A stretch of DNA of 64,000 nt from an uncultured Muribaculaceae bacterium (GCA_910579995.1 CAJTWH010000017.1:13765-77764); one strand, 5' to 3'. Shown: positions 41,525 to 50,368, counted from the stretch's first letter. Numbers and translations are program-made. The notes: a model not told the origin generated them from the sequence alone.

Positions 41525-42853
41525 TCATTGAATCATTCCTTCGGGGTCTTCAGCTGTGGCAGCCTCATTCTTGATCGACGGCGCACTGTGTACGTCATGG
41601 TCTTTGAATATCAGCATGAACAGCACAGCCACAACGGCGGCATAGCCCGCGAATATCAGCCACGACGCATGCCAACCCTCAATCTGTGCCATACCCTCGG
41701 GCTGGCTGAATACTTTGTAATCTATGATTTTCTGAGCCACGAGCGTGCCGCAGGTTGCGCCGATACCGTTGGTCATGATCATGAACAGACCTTGGGCCGA
41801 CGAGCGGATGTCGGGTGTCGTTTTCTTGTCTACATAGAGCGAGCCGCTCACATTGAAGAAGTCAAAGGCGATACCGTATACTATCATCGAAAGCACGAAA
41901 AGCCATACGCCCGAGCCGGGATCGCCTATGCCGAAGAAGCCGAAGCGGAACACCCACGCCGTCATTGCCATCAACATCACAATCTTGATACCGTAGCGGC
42001 GCAGGAAGAAGGGAATGAGAAGTATGCACAGTGTCTCGCTCATCTGAGATATCGATATCAGCGCATTGGCATTATGCACGCCCCATGTATCGGCATACTC
42101 GGCAACGCTGCCGAAGCTCTGTATGAATGGATTGGCGAAGCCGTTGGTAATCTGAAGCGAAACGCCGAGAAGCATGCTGAAGATAAAGAAGACTGCCATC
42201 TGCCTGTCTTTGAACAGCGAGAAGGCTTTCAGCCCCAAAGCCTCCGACACCGACTTTTTCTGTCCCTTGGGTGCTGTGGGGCACGCCGGCATTGTCAAGG
42301 CATAGAAAGCCACTACAAAGCTAAGCACACCCGAGGTAATAAGCTGGGCGGCTGTATTTTGAAATCCGGTAAAGTTTACAAACAGCATAGCAACGATAAA
42401 GCCCACCGTGCCGAACACTCGCACCGGCGGGAAGTGCTTCACCGGGTCGAGCCCATAGCGGGTCAGAGCTGAGTACGACACCGAGTTGGTCAAGCCTATA
42501 GTAGGCATGAAGAAGCCCACCGACAAGGTATAGAGCGTAAACAGCGGCGCGAACTCCACAGTCTCCGCATTGATGGCATACCAGCCCGCGGCGCACATGA
42601 AAGCACCTGCAAACAAATGGCAGAGACTAAGCATTTTCTGTGCCTGTATCCAGCGGTCGGCCACGATACCAACAAGCGCCGGCATAAAAATCGACACAAC
42701 GCCCTGAATGGCATAGAACCATCCGATATGTTCGCCCTGCCCTACTTTGGCAAGATAGGCACCTAATGAGGTAAGATATGCGCCCCATACCGCAAACTCA
42801 AGGAAGAGCAGCGTAGCCATGCGCACTTTAAGTTGTAAACTATTAGATTTCAT
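41525..42853 (-). CDS. NupG-like nucleoside MFS transporter
   Basis: A 442-residue inner-membrane protein with about twelve hydrophobic segments. Features of the nucleoside:H+ symporter family include EFAVWGAYLTSLGAYLAKVG at the N-terminus, IFMPALVGIVADRWIQAQKM in the first loop, and GIAFDFFNVSGSLYVDKKT followed by SAQGLFMIMTNGIGAT late in the protein. It should take up nucleosides with protons. The long central cytoplasmic loop contains APKGQKKSVSEALGLK. It sits 6 bases after the bifunctional nuclease gene on the same strand, and its 3' end is repeat R4, which may act as its terminator. Confidence 0.88.
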   Translation of the reverse strand: MKSNSLQLKVRMATLLFLEFAVWGAYLTSLGAYLAKVGQGEHIGWFYAIQGVVSIFMPALVGIVADRWIQAQKMLSLCHLFAGAFMCAAGWYAINAETVEFAPLFTLYTLSVGFFMPTIGLTNSVSYSALTRYGLDPVKHFPPVRVFGTVGFIVAMLFVNFTGFQNTAAQLITSGVLSFVVAFYALTMPACPTAPKGQKKSVSEALGLKAFSLFKDRQMAVFFIFSMLLGVSLQITNGFANPFIQSFGSVAEYADTWGVHNANALISISQMSETLCILLIPFFLRRYGIKIVMLMAMTAWVFRFGFFGIGDPGSGVWLFVLSMIVYGIAFDFFNVSGSLYVDKKTTPDIRSSAQGLFMIMTNGIGATCGTLVAQKIIDYKVFSQPEGMAQIEGWHASWLIFAGYAAVVAVLFMLIFKDHDVHSAPSIKNEAATAEDPEGMIQ

Positions 42854-42859
42854 GGTATT

Positions 42860-43510
42860 TTATTGTTTTCCTTTTTTACGCTTGAGTATCTCGCTTATGC
42901 GCTCGGCCTCCTCATATTCCTCATTGTCGATGAGAGCCGCGAGAGTGCGCTCAAGTTCTTCTATGGTGTAGTTTTCGGGCCTGGCCTCGGCATGATAGTC
43001 GTCGCGGTCGGCGTATGTGGCCTCTTCGTTATCGTCTGCCGCAGCCTCATCGAGATTCCAGCCTTCTTCGGCCTCGCTGTCGCGCTTGAGTTCTTCTTCG
43101 TCGATGATGAAGCCGGTCTGCTCTATTATAGAGCGGGTGGTGAAGATAGGGGTATGCGTCCGCAGTGCAAGGGCTATGGCGTCGCTGGTGCGCGCGTCGA
43201 TCTGCACTGTCCGGGTGCCGTCGCCAAAGGTGAGCTCCGACGAGAATATTCCGTCTTCGAAGCGGTAGATAAACACCTCGCGAAGCTTCACGCCGAAAGC
43301 ATGCGCGAACGACACAAACAGGTCGTGCGTCAGCGGACGCGGAGTGCGTATTCCTTCGAGCGTGATCGCTATCGACTGAGCCTCGGCAGCACCTATGATC
43401 ACAGGTATGCGCCGCGGTCCGCGGTCTTCAGCAAGTATCAGGGCGTATGCGCCCGACTGCAACTGGCTGTACGACAACCCTAACACGTGGAGGCTGATTC
43501 TATCTTCCAT
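42860..43510 (-). CDS. Bifunctional nuclease family (DUF151) protein with UVR motif
   Basis: A 216-residue protein. Residues 1-140 are the BFN domain (YALILAEDRGPRRIPVIIGA; AEAQSIAITLEGIRTPRPLT; DARTSDAIALALRTHTPIF). A linker of acidic residues follows, then a C-terminal UvrB/UvrC-type helical hairpin (YTIEELERTLAALIDNEEYE). Relatives have been reported to cut DNA and RNA, but the biological role in Bacteroidetes is unknown. It lies between mnmA (7 bases upstream) and the nucleoside transporter (6 bases downstream), suggesting a shared transcript. Confidence 0.9.
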   Translation of the reverse strand: MEDRISLHVLGLSYSQLQSGAYALILAEDRGPRRIPVIIGAAEAQSIAITLEGIRTPRPLTHDLFVSFAHAFGVKLREVFIYRFEDGIFSSELTFGDGTRTVQIDARTSDAIALALRTHTPIFTTRSIIEQTGFIIDEEELKRDSEAEEGWNLDEAAADDNEEATYADRDDYHAEARPENYTIEELERTLAALIDNEEYEEAERISEILKRKKGKQ

Positions 43511-43517
43511 AGTTGTT

Positions 43518-44621
43518 TTATAATTTGTTTGCTCCGGTGATTATGCCTGAGCCATAGCATATACGGCTTTCGGGGTCGTAGACGGCTGTAAACTGCCCCG
43601 GAGCTATACCCTGCACCTTCACATCCGACTCTATCACATACTCGCCCGGCGCTCCGGCTACCGAGCGTATCGTGCCGGGGAAAAATTCGGGTGTATGGCG
43701 GTTTTTGAAAGTCAGGCGCACACCGTCGGCGGCAGCCTCGCCCCATGGGTCGGCTGTGATAAACTGCATTTCGCCTAGATGGAGCGTTGTGCCGTATTGT
43801 TTCTCGGTATCATAGCCGCGCGACACGTAGATCACATTGTCATGCACATTCTTGCGCACCACAAACCACGGGCCGCCGCTCAGACCGAGACCCTTGCGCT
43901 GGCCTATCGTGTGGAACCAATACCCGCGGTGCTCTCCGAGCTTCTTGCCCGTCTCAATCTCTACAATCGGGCCGGGACGCTCGCCCAAGTGGCGGCGGAT
44001 AAAGTCGTTATAATTGATTTTTCCCAAGAAGCATATTCCCTGCGAGTCGCGCCTCAGAGCGTTGGGCAGCTTCGCCTCGGCTGCTATGCGGCGCACATCG
44101 GCCTTGGGCATGTCGCCGAGTGGGAAAATAAGATGTTCGAGCTGGCGGCCGCTTATGCGCGCGAGAAAGTCGGTCTGGTCTTTTACAGGGTCTACCGCCG
44201 TGCCGAGCCATTTGCGTCCGTCGGCGTCGATGATAGTCCTCGCGTAGTGCCCGGTGGCCGTCAGGTCAAACTCGCGGCCCCAGCGCTCCTCGAAATATCC
44301 GAATTTTATCAGTGAGTTACACATGATATCCGGGTTGGGCGTCAGGCCGGCTTTCACCGTCCGGAGGGCGTAGGCCATCACGTTGTCCCAATACTCTTCA
44401 TGGAGCGACACCACTTCTAAAGGAAGCCCGTACTGACGCGCTATAAGGCTGCACATCTCTATGTCTTCCTCGGCTGAGCAATCGCCGCGTCCGTCATCCA
44501 TGCCTATGCGGATATAGAAAAGGTCCAGGTCAAGGCTCGGGTCCTGCGACAGACGGTGTACTACCACCGCACTGTCTACGCCGCCCGACACCAGCACCGC
44601 TATGCTCTTGCGCTCACTCAT
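43518..44621 (-). CDS. mnmA: tRNA-specific 2-thiouridylase
   Basis: A 367-residue MnmA from the ATG at 44621 (MSERKSIAVLVSGGVDSAVV); upstream codons belong to the overlapping DUF5106 gene. It has the PP-loop SGGVDS, GLTPNPDIMCNSLIKFGYF with one catalytic Cys, DSQGICFLG with the second, and GYWFHTIGQRKGLGLSGGPW. It thiolates U34 of tRNA-Lys, Glu and Gln. The start overlaps the upstream gene by 8 bases, implying coupled translation. The family usually has 355-370 residues, so this is complete. Confidence 0.95.
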   Translation of the reverse strand: MSERKSIAVLVSGGVDSAVVVHRLSQDPSLDLDLFYIRIGMDDGRGDCSAEEDIEMCSLIARQYGLPLEVVSLHEEYWDNVMAYALRTVKAGLTPNPDIMCNSLIKFGYFEERWGREFDLTATGHYARTIIDADGRKWLGTAVDPVKDQTDFLARISGRQLEHLIFPLGDMPKADVRRIAAEAKLPNALRRDSQGICFLGKINYNDFIRRHLGERPGPIVEIETGKKLGEHRGYWFHTIGQRKGLGLSGGPWFVVRKNVHDNVIYVSRGYDTEKQYGTTLHLGEMQFITADPWGEAAADGVRLTFKNRHTPEFFPGTIRSVAGAPGEYVIESDVKVQGIAPGQFTAVYDPESRICYGSGIITGANKL

Positions 44622-45537
44622 TGCCTTTGTTTTTTGCCCGGTTTTTATAAACGTCGTTTGCCGTTGCGAACGCCGACAGCAGATACGACAGGTCGAGATT
44701 CGACGCAAGCACCTTGTGTTCGCCGTTGAGATAGATAAACTGCGGCTTATAGCGTATGTCGAAATAATCTTCGGTTTCAGGCATGGCCACCTTGTGCCAC
44801 TTCTCGGGCAACGATTCTGCCGCAGCCTTCCAATTGTCGTCGGGTGCCGACGGATGTATGCACACTACCGTGAGCTCGCCGCGGTCTACGAGTTCGCGCA
44901 CATTGCGGTCGGAGCTAAGTTTTATGCGCGCGATCGAGCAGTCGATATTGTCGGGCTCATTGAAGAAAAGCAGCACCGAGCCGCCCTTGATCATATCGAG
45001 GTTGCTCTTGCTGCCATCGGGCAGGAAGGTCTCCACTCCGGGCACTACCGCACCCACCGAGCTGGCCGACATTCGCTTGTAGTCGGCGGCATACAAGGCC
45101 TTGTCTTCTTTCTTGATTTTCTTGTGCATGGAAGCCGCCTTGGCAAAAGGCATATAGATTTCATACGAGCGGAAGCGCGCCGTGTCGGAGTAGAGCCAGT
45201 TGCGGGCCATCTCGGCAAGGGCGAGCGTCTCGGGGCCTTTCTTCTCAAAGAGGCCGATCAATTTGTCGATGGCGGCATGAACGGTGTCGGCCGACGCATG
45301 GGGCATGATTGTCACCCACTCGCCGAATGCCTCGTTGAATTTATCGCGGTGCAACATCGCATAGTCGAATTTACACCGTTGCCAGTAGCGCGATATGATG
45401 AAATCGCAGCGCGGCTGAAGTTCCATCACCGAATCCGGCGGCATGGGATATGTCACAAGCCGGTCGGTGCTTTGGGCTGCCGACGACAATCCGGATAACA
45501 GCAGTATCGATATTATGGAGAAGATTATTCGTTTCAT
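44614..45537 (-). CDS. Secreted DUF5106/thioredoxin-fold protein
   Basis: A 307-residue protein from the ATG at 45537 with a signal peptide (IIFSIISILLLSGLSSAAQ). The N-terminal half is helical (FDYAMLHRDKFNEAFGEWV; AAIDKLIGLFEKKGPET) and fits DUF5106. The C-terminal 130 residues look like a thioredoxin fold (GSVLLFFNEPDNIDCSIARI; PQFIYLNGEHKVL), but where redoxins carry CxxC only one Cys (DNIDCSI) is present. Thiol-disulfide exchange is therefore doubtful. It precedes mnmA with an 8-base overlap. The role is unknown. Confidence 0.75.
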   Translation of the reverse strand: MKRIIFSIISILLLSGLSSAAQSTDRLVTYPMPPDSVMELQPRCDFIISRYWQRCKFDYAMLHRDKFNEAFGEWVTIMPHASADTVHAAIDKLIGLFEKKGPETLALAEMARNWLYSDTARFRSYEIYMPFAKAASMHKKIKKEDKALYAADYKRMSASSVGAVVPGVETFLPDGSKSNLDMIKGGSVLLFFNEPDNIDCSIARIKLSSDRNVRELVDRGELTVVCIHPSAPDDNWKAAAESLPEKWHKVAMPETEDYFDIRYKPQFIYLNGEHKVLASNLDLSYLLSAFATANDVYKNRAKNKGNE

Positions 45538-45700
45538 AACGTACAAAATTAGCAAAAAAAATTATTGTAGTGCCCCCCTTGGAGGTAAAATTATATTTAA
45601 CCCCTGTTTTTAGATGTTCTAATCCTTAATTTTTGTTAACCAGTCACCCATTTTACTAAAAAAGACTTACTTTTGTATATAAAACCAATTTCAACCACGG

Positions 45701-46231
45701 ATGACCGAATATTACATCATCGACAACAACGGCAATCAGGTAGGCCCTATATCAGAAGTGCTCTTCAGCAACTACGGAGTCAACGCCAATACCCTCGTGT
45801 GGTGCGAGGGCATGCCCGAATGGAAGCATGCCTCCGAGGTGCCGGAGCTGCGCCATCTCTTCGGCCCGACGATACCGCCCGCTCCCCCTGTCACCCCGCC
45901 TCCGTTTCAAGATCAGTCGGTCAACGGTTGGAATCCGCCTCAACAGACTTACGACCAATGGAACCAGCCCCCGGAATTCGAGGAGCAATGCCCGCCCTCA
46001 TATCTCGGATGGGCCATCATCGCCACACTGCTGTGTTGCCTGCCTTGTGGCGTAGTGGGAATCGTATATGCAGCCAAAGTAGAGAGCCAATGGAATCTTG
46101 GCAACCTTCAGGCCGCCCGTAAATCTTCTCGCCTTGCCAAGATGTGGACTCTCATTAGCGTCGGCCTGACTGTGGCCGGCTATGGCTTATATTTCGCTTT
46201 AGTAGTTTTGTTTGGTATTCTGAGCCTGTAA
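45701..46231 (+). CDS. GYF_2 (DUF4339) + CD225/dispanin membrane protein
   Basis: A 176-residue protein. Residues 1-50 are a GYF_2/DUF4339 domain (YYIIDNNGNQVGPISEVLF; VWCEGMPEWKHASEVPEL), expected to bind proline-rich peptides. A Pro/Gln-rich linker follows (PPAPPVTPPPFQ; WNPPQQTYDQWNQPP). The C-terminus is a CD225 (IFITM-like) unit: YLGWAIIATLLCCLPCGVVG, IVYAAKVESQWNLGNLQAAR, KSSRLAKMW and a second membrane segment. The proline linker could bind its own or a neighbour's GYF domain. The cellular role is unknown. Confidence 0.85.
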   Translation: MTEYYIIDNNGNQVGPISEVLFSNYGVNANTLVWCEGMPEWKHASEVPELRHLFGPTIPPAPPVTPPPFQDQSVNGWNPPQQTYDQWNQPPEFEEQCPPSYLGWAIIATLLCCLPCGVVGIVYAAKVESQWNLGNLQAARKSSRLAKMWTLISVGLTVAGYGLYFALVVLFGILSL

Positions 46232-46289
46232 TTCCGAACATTTCTTGTCGTGACAGTGTTATAGAATAAAACTTCAATAACACTCAATC

Positions 46290-46766
46290 ATGAAAGAAAT
46301 AGCACTCCTTAGCACTACCGGACACGTGTTCGGTGATATTCTCGGCGCACTCCTCGCACGCGGCCTCAGCGTAAACGCAATGGTCGATTTTCCCGAAAAG
46401 GTTATGGTGGAAGACTCCCGTCTCACCGTCACCCATCTTCCCGTGCAAGACCACGACCGCGTGAGAGAAGCCCTCGAAGGCTACCACGACATCGTACTCG
46501 CCTACAACGACGACCTCGAAGACGCCTACACCAACGACCTCACCCTCAAATATTTCATCGACACTGTCCATGCAGCACGCGAGGCCGGCGTCGCAAGAGT
46601 GATTGTAGTGGGCGCCCCGCAATCAACAGCATACTTCGTCACCGATTTGCGACGTCTCGACGACATCGACTGGGTGTTCATCTCTACAGAAAACGCCTAT
46701 CCCGAGCGCGTCGCCGACGAACTCATATCACCTCGCTTCCACCGCGAGGAATACTCCGAAGAATAA
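46290..46766 (+). CDS. Small NAD(P)-binding Rossmann protein
   Basis: A 158-residue protein resembling the N-terminal half of atypical SDRs of the NmrA/YwnB type. It starts EIALLSTTGHVFGDILGALL with a degenerate GxxGxxG (TTGHVFG), then VTHLPVQDHDRVREALEGYH, and ARVIVVGAPQSTAYFV. It is shorter than the roughly 210-residue relatives and its dinucleotide loop is altered, so redox activity is uncertain. It follows the GYF/CD225 gene by about 60 bases and is closed by a strong terminator. Confidence 0.65.
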   Translation: MKEIALLSTTGHVFGDILGALLARGLSVNAMVDFPEKVMVEDSRLTVTHLPVQDHDRVREALEGYHDIVLAYNDDLEDAYTNDLTLKYFIDTVHAAREAGVARVIVVGAPQSTAYFVTDLRRLDDIDWVFISTENAYPERVADELISPRFHREEYSEE

Positions 46767-46795
46767 CCCCTCATTCTTCTCTCTCTATCCGATCC

Positions 46796-46822
46796 GCCGG
46801 CGCCCACAGCGCCGGCCTTTTT
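46796..46822 (+). terminator. Terminator
   Basis: GCCGGCGC-CCACA-GCGCCGGC followed by CTTTTTTAT, about 30 bases past the NAD(P)-binding protein stop. Confidence 0.92.
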
Positions 46823-46841
46823 TATGCAAAAATGTCAGTAA

Positions 46842-46880
46842 AGCAGTTTTCGTCCCCGACGCGGGCGCAGCCCGCGTGCA
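46842..46880. repeat. CGTCCCC-headed hairpin repeat, copy 2
   Basis: AGCAGTTTTCGTCCCCGACG leads into the perfect stem ACGCGGGC-GCA-GCCCGCGT (46859-46877). It aligns with 35219-35262; a degraded trace (GGCGCAGCCCGCGT) lies at about 48659-48672. Confidence 0.6.
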
Positions 46881-47001
46881 GCAGAAAATGGCAACTTGCC
46901 ACCGCCATCCAATATTTTAACATTCGTTAGCCAAATTACGCTATGTTTCTCGGTTTATTTGATTAACTTTGCTCCGAAATACTAAACCTAAATACATCGA
47001 C

Positions 47002-48024
47002 ATGGACACATCAATAGACTGGGGACATCTCCCCTTCGGCTATTATCCTACAGACTACAACGTTCGCTGCGAATTCCGCGACGGCAAGTGGGGGCCCATT
47101 GAAGTATCGCAATCCGACACAATCAACATACATATCGCCGCGACGTCTCTGCACTACGGTCAGGAGATATTCGAAGGCCTCAAGGCTTTCCGCGGCAAAG
47201 ACGGCAAAGTGCGCATTTTCCGTCTTGAAGAAAATGCAAAGCGCATGCAGGAATCTGCCAAAGGCTTGCTCATGGAGCCCATTCCTCTGGAGTTGTTCAA
47301 GGAAATGTGCCTCAAGGCTGTCAAGCTCAACGAGCGTTTCATTCCCCCTTACGGCAGCGGCGCCTCGCTCTATATCCGTCCTCTCGAGATTGGCCTTTCG
47401 CCCCGTATCGGTGTAAAAGAAGCCGATGAATACCTCTTCATCATCATGGTTACGCCCGTAGGGCCCTATTTCAAAGGCGGTTTCAAGAACACCAACATCT
47501 GCATTATGCGCAACTTCGACCGCGTGGCTCCGCAAGGCACAGGCCGGTGGAAAGTAGGCGGCAACTACGCTGCCTCGATGATGCCAACCCACATCGCCCA
47601 CGAAAAAGGATACTCTGCTGTTCTTTTCCTTGACCCCAAAGAGAAAAAATATCTCGACGAATGTGGCCCGGCAAACTTCTACGCCATCAAAGACGGCAAA
47701 TACATCACTCCCAAGAGCGACTCTATCCTCCCCTCCATCACCAACATGTCGCTGATGGAAATCGCTCGCGAGATGGGCATGGAAGTAGAGCAGCGACAGA
47801 TCACCGTCGAAGAGCTTGCCGAGGTTTCTGAAGCCGCAGCTTGCGGAACAGCAGCCGTCTGCTCGCCTATCGGTGAGATCGACGACCTCGACACCGGCCA
47901 CAAATACATCATCGCTAAAGACGGCAAACCGGGTCCTGTAACCACCGAGTTCGTCCGTCGGCTCGAAGCCATCCGCAACGGCGAAGAACCCGACACTCAC
48001 GGATGGTGCACAATCGTTGAATAA
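47002..48024 (+). CDS. ilvE: Branched-chain amino acid aminotransferase
   Basis: A 340-residue PLP fold-type IV aminotransferase from the ATG at 47002 (MDTSIDWGHLPFGYYPTDYN). It interconverts Val, Leu and Ile with their keto acids. Motifs: SLHYGQEIFEGLKAFRGKDG, the PLP lysine in TGRWKVGGNYAASMMPTHIA, FLDPKEKKYLDECGPANFYA, LPSITNMSLMEIAREMGMEV and ACGTAAVCSPIGEI. A TTAACTTTG box at 46963-46971 may be its promoter. It is followed by a hairpin terminator. Confidence 0.95.
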   Translation: MDTSIDWGHLPFGYYPTDYNVRCEFRDGKWGPIEVSQSDTINIHIAATSLHYGQEIFEGLKAFRGKDGKVRIFRLEENAKRMQESAKGLLMEPIPLELFKEMCLKAVKLNERFIPPYGSGASLYIRPLEIGLSPRIGVKEADEYLFIIMVTPVGPYFKGGFKNTNICIMRNFDRVAPQGTGRWKVGGNYAASMMPTHIAHEKGYSAVLFLDPKEKKYLDECGPANFYAIKDGKYITPKSDSILPSITNMSLMEIAREMGMEVEQRQITVEELAEVSEAAACGTAAVCSPIGEIDDLDTGHKYIIAKDGKPGPVTTEFVRRLEAIRNGEEPDTHGWCTIVE

Positions 48025-48045
48025 CCCAATCATTAACCATAGTCT

Positions 48046-48079
48046 GAGAGTTTGGCACACGTTGCCGAACTCTCTTTTT
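48046..48079 (+). terminator. Terminator/attenuator between ilvE and the HD gene
   Basis: GAGAGTTTGGC-ACACGTT-GCCGAACTCTC (one G-U pair), then TTTTTA. It ends 5 bases before the HD gene ATG, so readthrough would be needed to express that gene from the ilvE promoter. Confidence 0.8.
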
Positions 48080-48084
48080 ACAAT

Positions 48085-48624
48085 ATGTATCAAGAGATTA
48101 TCGACCGACACTACCCCGCCGACCGCGAGGTACGCCAAATCTTGCTTCGCCACAGCCGCAGTGTGGCCGACCTCGCTCTCGAAATCGCACACGCACATAA
48201 CCTTCCCCTCACCGACGAAGAGATTGTCAACGCAGCCATGCTCCACGACATAGGCATTATCGCCACCGACGCCCCCGGTATCGACTGCCACGGCACACTG
48301 CCATACTTGGCACACTGCGTCGCCGGTGCCGACATGCTGCGCGCCGACGGCGTAGATGAAAAATATGCCCTCGTGGCCGAGCGCCATCCCGCCGCAGGTC
48401 TTTCTGCCCAAGACATCATCGACGACAAGCTCCCCCTCCCTCTCGACCGCTCTTTCTTGCCCGAGTCAACACTCGAGAAACTCATCTGCTATGCCGACTG
48501 CTTCTATTCCAAGAGCGGCGACATGACGCGCAAGAGCCTCGAACGCGTCAGAAAGTCGATGGCTCGTTTCGGAGCAGGTGTAGCCGCCCGATTCGAAGAG
48601 CTCAATGATATGTTCGCACACTAA
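48085..48624 (+). CDS. HD-domain hydrolase
   Basis: A 179-residue HD-superfamily phosphohydrolase from the ATG at 48085 (MYQEIIDRHYPADREVRQIL); a TTG start 33 bases upstream would run through the ilvE terminator. The metal-site residues are RHSRSVADLALEIAHAHNLP (first His) and NAAMLHDIGIIATDAPGI (HD pair). A later His occurs in LVAERHPAAG and the final Asp lies in the ICYADCFYSKS block. Related small HD proteins hydrolyse nucleotides; the substrate is not known. A bidirectional terminator follows. Confidence 0.85.
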   Translation: MYQEIIDRHYPADREVRQILLRHSRSVADLALEIAHAHNLPLTDEEIVNAAMLHDIGIIATDAPGIDCHGTLPYLAHCVAGADMLRADGVDEKYALVAERHPAAGLSAQDIIDDKLPLPLDRSFLPESTLEKLICYADCFYSKSGDMTRKSLERVRKSMARFGAGVAARFEELNDMFAH

Positions 48625-48650
48625 AAAAGCGGCCGATTGGCCGCTTTTTT
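48623..48650. terminator. Bidirectional terminator
   Basis: AAAAAAGCGGCC-GATT-GGCCGCTTTTTT, a perfect 12-bp stem with A and T flanks, between the convergent HD and tpx genes. Confidence 0.92.
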
Positions 48651-48671
48651 TCGGTGCAGGCGCAGCCCGCG

Positions 48672-49172
48672 TTATTTGAGCACAGAGATAGCGCCTTCGT
48701 AATCAGGCTCTTTGGTGATTTCATCCACGAGGTCTGAGTAGATAACCTTATGGTTTTCATCAAGCACCAAGAGGGCGCGGGCAAGCAGACCGGCAAGAGG
48801 GCCGTCTACAATCTGAAGACCGTATTCCTCTACAAACATCGGTGAGCGGAATGCCGACGCTACCGTCACATTCTCAATGCCTTCTACCGTGCAGAAGCGG
48901 CCCATTGCGAAAGGAAGGTCCATCGACACGCAGATAACCACCGTATTGTCAAGACCGGCAGCCTCCTTGTTGAAGCGGCGCACAGAGGCAGCGCATACAG
49001 GGGTGTCGAGACTCGGGAATACATTGATTACCACTCGTTTGCCAAGATAATCGTTAAGACGTACCTCGCTGAGGTCTTTGCCGGCGAGGGCAAATGCCGG
49101 GGCCTGTGTGCCTACGGCGGGCAGACTGCCGTAGGTATGGCACGGCGTTCCATTAAAATAAACTGTTTCCAT
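48672..49172 (-). CDS. tpx: Thiol peroxidase
   Basis: A 166-residue atypical 2-Cys peroxiredoxin. The peroxidatic Cys is in VINVFPSLDTPVCAASVRRF and the resolving Cys in MGRFCTVEGIENVTV. The N-terminal FNGTPCHTYGSLPAVGTQAP and the FVEEYGLQI block fit Tpx. It reduces hydrogen peroxide and lipid hydroperoxides using thioredoxin. The start overlaps by one base the stop of the upstream secreted protein, so they are probably cotranscribed. Confidence 0.96.
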   Translation of the reverse strand: METVYFNGTPCHTYGSLPAVGTQAPAFALAGKDLSEVRLNDYLGKRVVINVFPSLDTPVCAASVRRFNKEAAGLDNTVVICVSMDLPFAMGRFCTVEGIENVTVASAFRSPMFVEEYGLQIVDGPLAGLLARALLVLDENHKVIYSDLVDEITKEPDYEGAISVLK

Positions 49173-50368
49173 TAACGGGTATATTTAGAATTCGTTACTT
49201 TCTGTATAACGTTTGAGGGCAGCGACTTGTTGTAGCCGATGATGATATCGGTCACATGCCCGTCGGCGCCGGTGAATATCAGTGCCGGAGTCGTTGTGCC
49301 TACCCCGCAGTCGCGGGCTGCACCTCCGGCGTTTATAAGCACGCTCTCTCCGGTGCGTCTGTCGCTCACATACGACTCCACATCGTCGGCGCGGTGGTTG
49401 AGAAATGCCCACACCACATCCGCACGGAAAGGCAAGGTATCCACTCCCTTGCGCACATCTTCAATCACCTGAGGCGTGCTCCCAACAGTGGCGTCAAGAA
49501 ACACAAACACCGTAGGCGCCTCAAATGCCTCCTCGCGCTCATGCACATAGCGCGAGCCATCGATGGTAGGGGCAACGATACGCGGAAGCGGCCGCCCGGG
49601 CAAGGTCTCCAGTGAGAAGGTATTCTCGCGGTATTTGCCGAAGGCGTCGGGCTCAGATTCCACAAGGCTTTCAAGGTCGATACGGCAATTCTTTACCGTG
49701 GGCACGCCATAGTTGATGGATATGCTCTGCTCGCCTATCTGCCCGGGATTATTTTCAAGCTCTGTCTTCACGGGCAGGTAAGTCTTGCCGTCGAGGATAT
49801 AGGTGTATTCACACGCGTCTACACCGTTGATACGGCGCACACCGTCGACCACCACGCTCGGCTTGCCCGATACGAGTGTATCGGCTGTGACGGTCGTCAC
49901 ATACGACGGATCCGAGGCCATACGCTCGAACTGAAGTCCTATGAACTGGGGCAACAGGTCGGCAAACTGCACCTGCATCTGCACTCCGCGGCTCACATCA
50001 CCGCCGGGCATGAAAGGATCTGCAAGCTCACTCACATGATATTCCTGCAGGCGCTTGTCGCGGAAGCGGAAATGAGAGCCCTCGAAATAGGCGGAAAAGC
50101 CGCGGGCAAGACCCGACGGCGCCGGAAGACTCCATTTTATCACATATTTGCACGGCGCGAGGCTGTCGCCTTTGGCCTCGGCGCTCTCAAGCTGCATGGT
50201 ATATGTCACCGGCTCGGCAAGCGAAGCAAGAAGGACCTCGTAGCTAACAGAATCGCGGTAGCACTTCACGCCGCGGAGTTTCGCTCCGACTTCTTCAAGA
50301 GTCAGGGCGCCGGCAGGCAAGCTCATGGCAAGCGCCATGGCACAGATAGATATAGTCTTGAATTTCAT
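49172..50368 (-). CDS. Secreted protein with LolA-like and thioredoxin-fold regions
   Basis: A 398-residue exported protein (signal ISICAMALAMSLPAGALT). Residues 35-230 are beta-rich and weakly like LolA-type or outer-membrane sorting domains (VVDGVRRINGVDACEYTYIL). The C-terminal 130 residues have a thioredoxin-like layout (PRIVAPTIDGSRYVHER; TVFVFLDATVGSTPQVIEDV; CGVGTTTPALIFTGADGHV with a likely cis-Pro), but there is no CxxC where the active site should be. Disulfide chemistry is therefore unlikely. It precedes tpx in the same transcript. I do not recognise a named family. Confidence 0.65.
   Translation of the reverse strand: MKFKTISICAMALAMSLPAGALTLEEVGAKLRGVKCYRDSVSYEVLLASLAEPVTYTMQLESAEAKGDSLAPCKYVIKWSLPAPSGLARGFSAYFEGSHFRFRDKRLQEYHVSELADPFMPGGDVSRGVQMQVQFADLLPQFIGLQFERMASDPSYVTTVTADTLVSGKPSVVVDGVRRINGVDACEYTYILDGKTYLPVKTELENNPGQIGEQSISINYGVPTVKNCRIDLESLVESEPDAFGKYRENTFSLETLPGRPLPRIVAPTIDGSRYVHEREEAFEAPTVFVFLDATVGSTPQVIEDVRKGVDTLPFRADVVWAFLNHRADDVESYVSDRRTGESVLINAGGAARDCGVGTTTPALIFTGADGHVTDIIIGYNKSLPSNVIQKVTNSKYTR

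Noticed and set aside
47011..48411. Long minus-strand open frame (466 codons)
   Set aside because: Antisense to ilvE and the HD gene and crosses two genes and a terminator; composition typical of a shadow frame.
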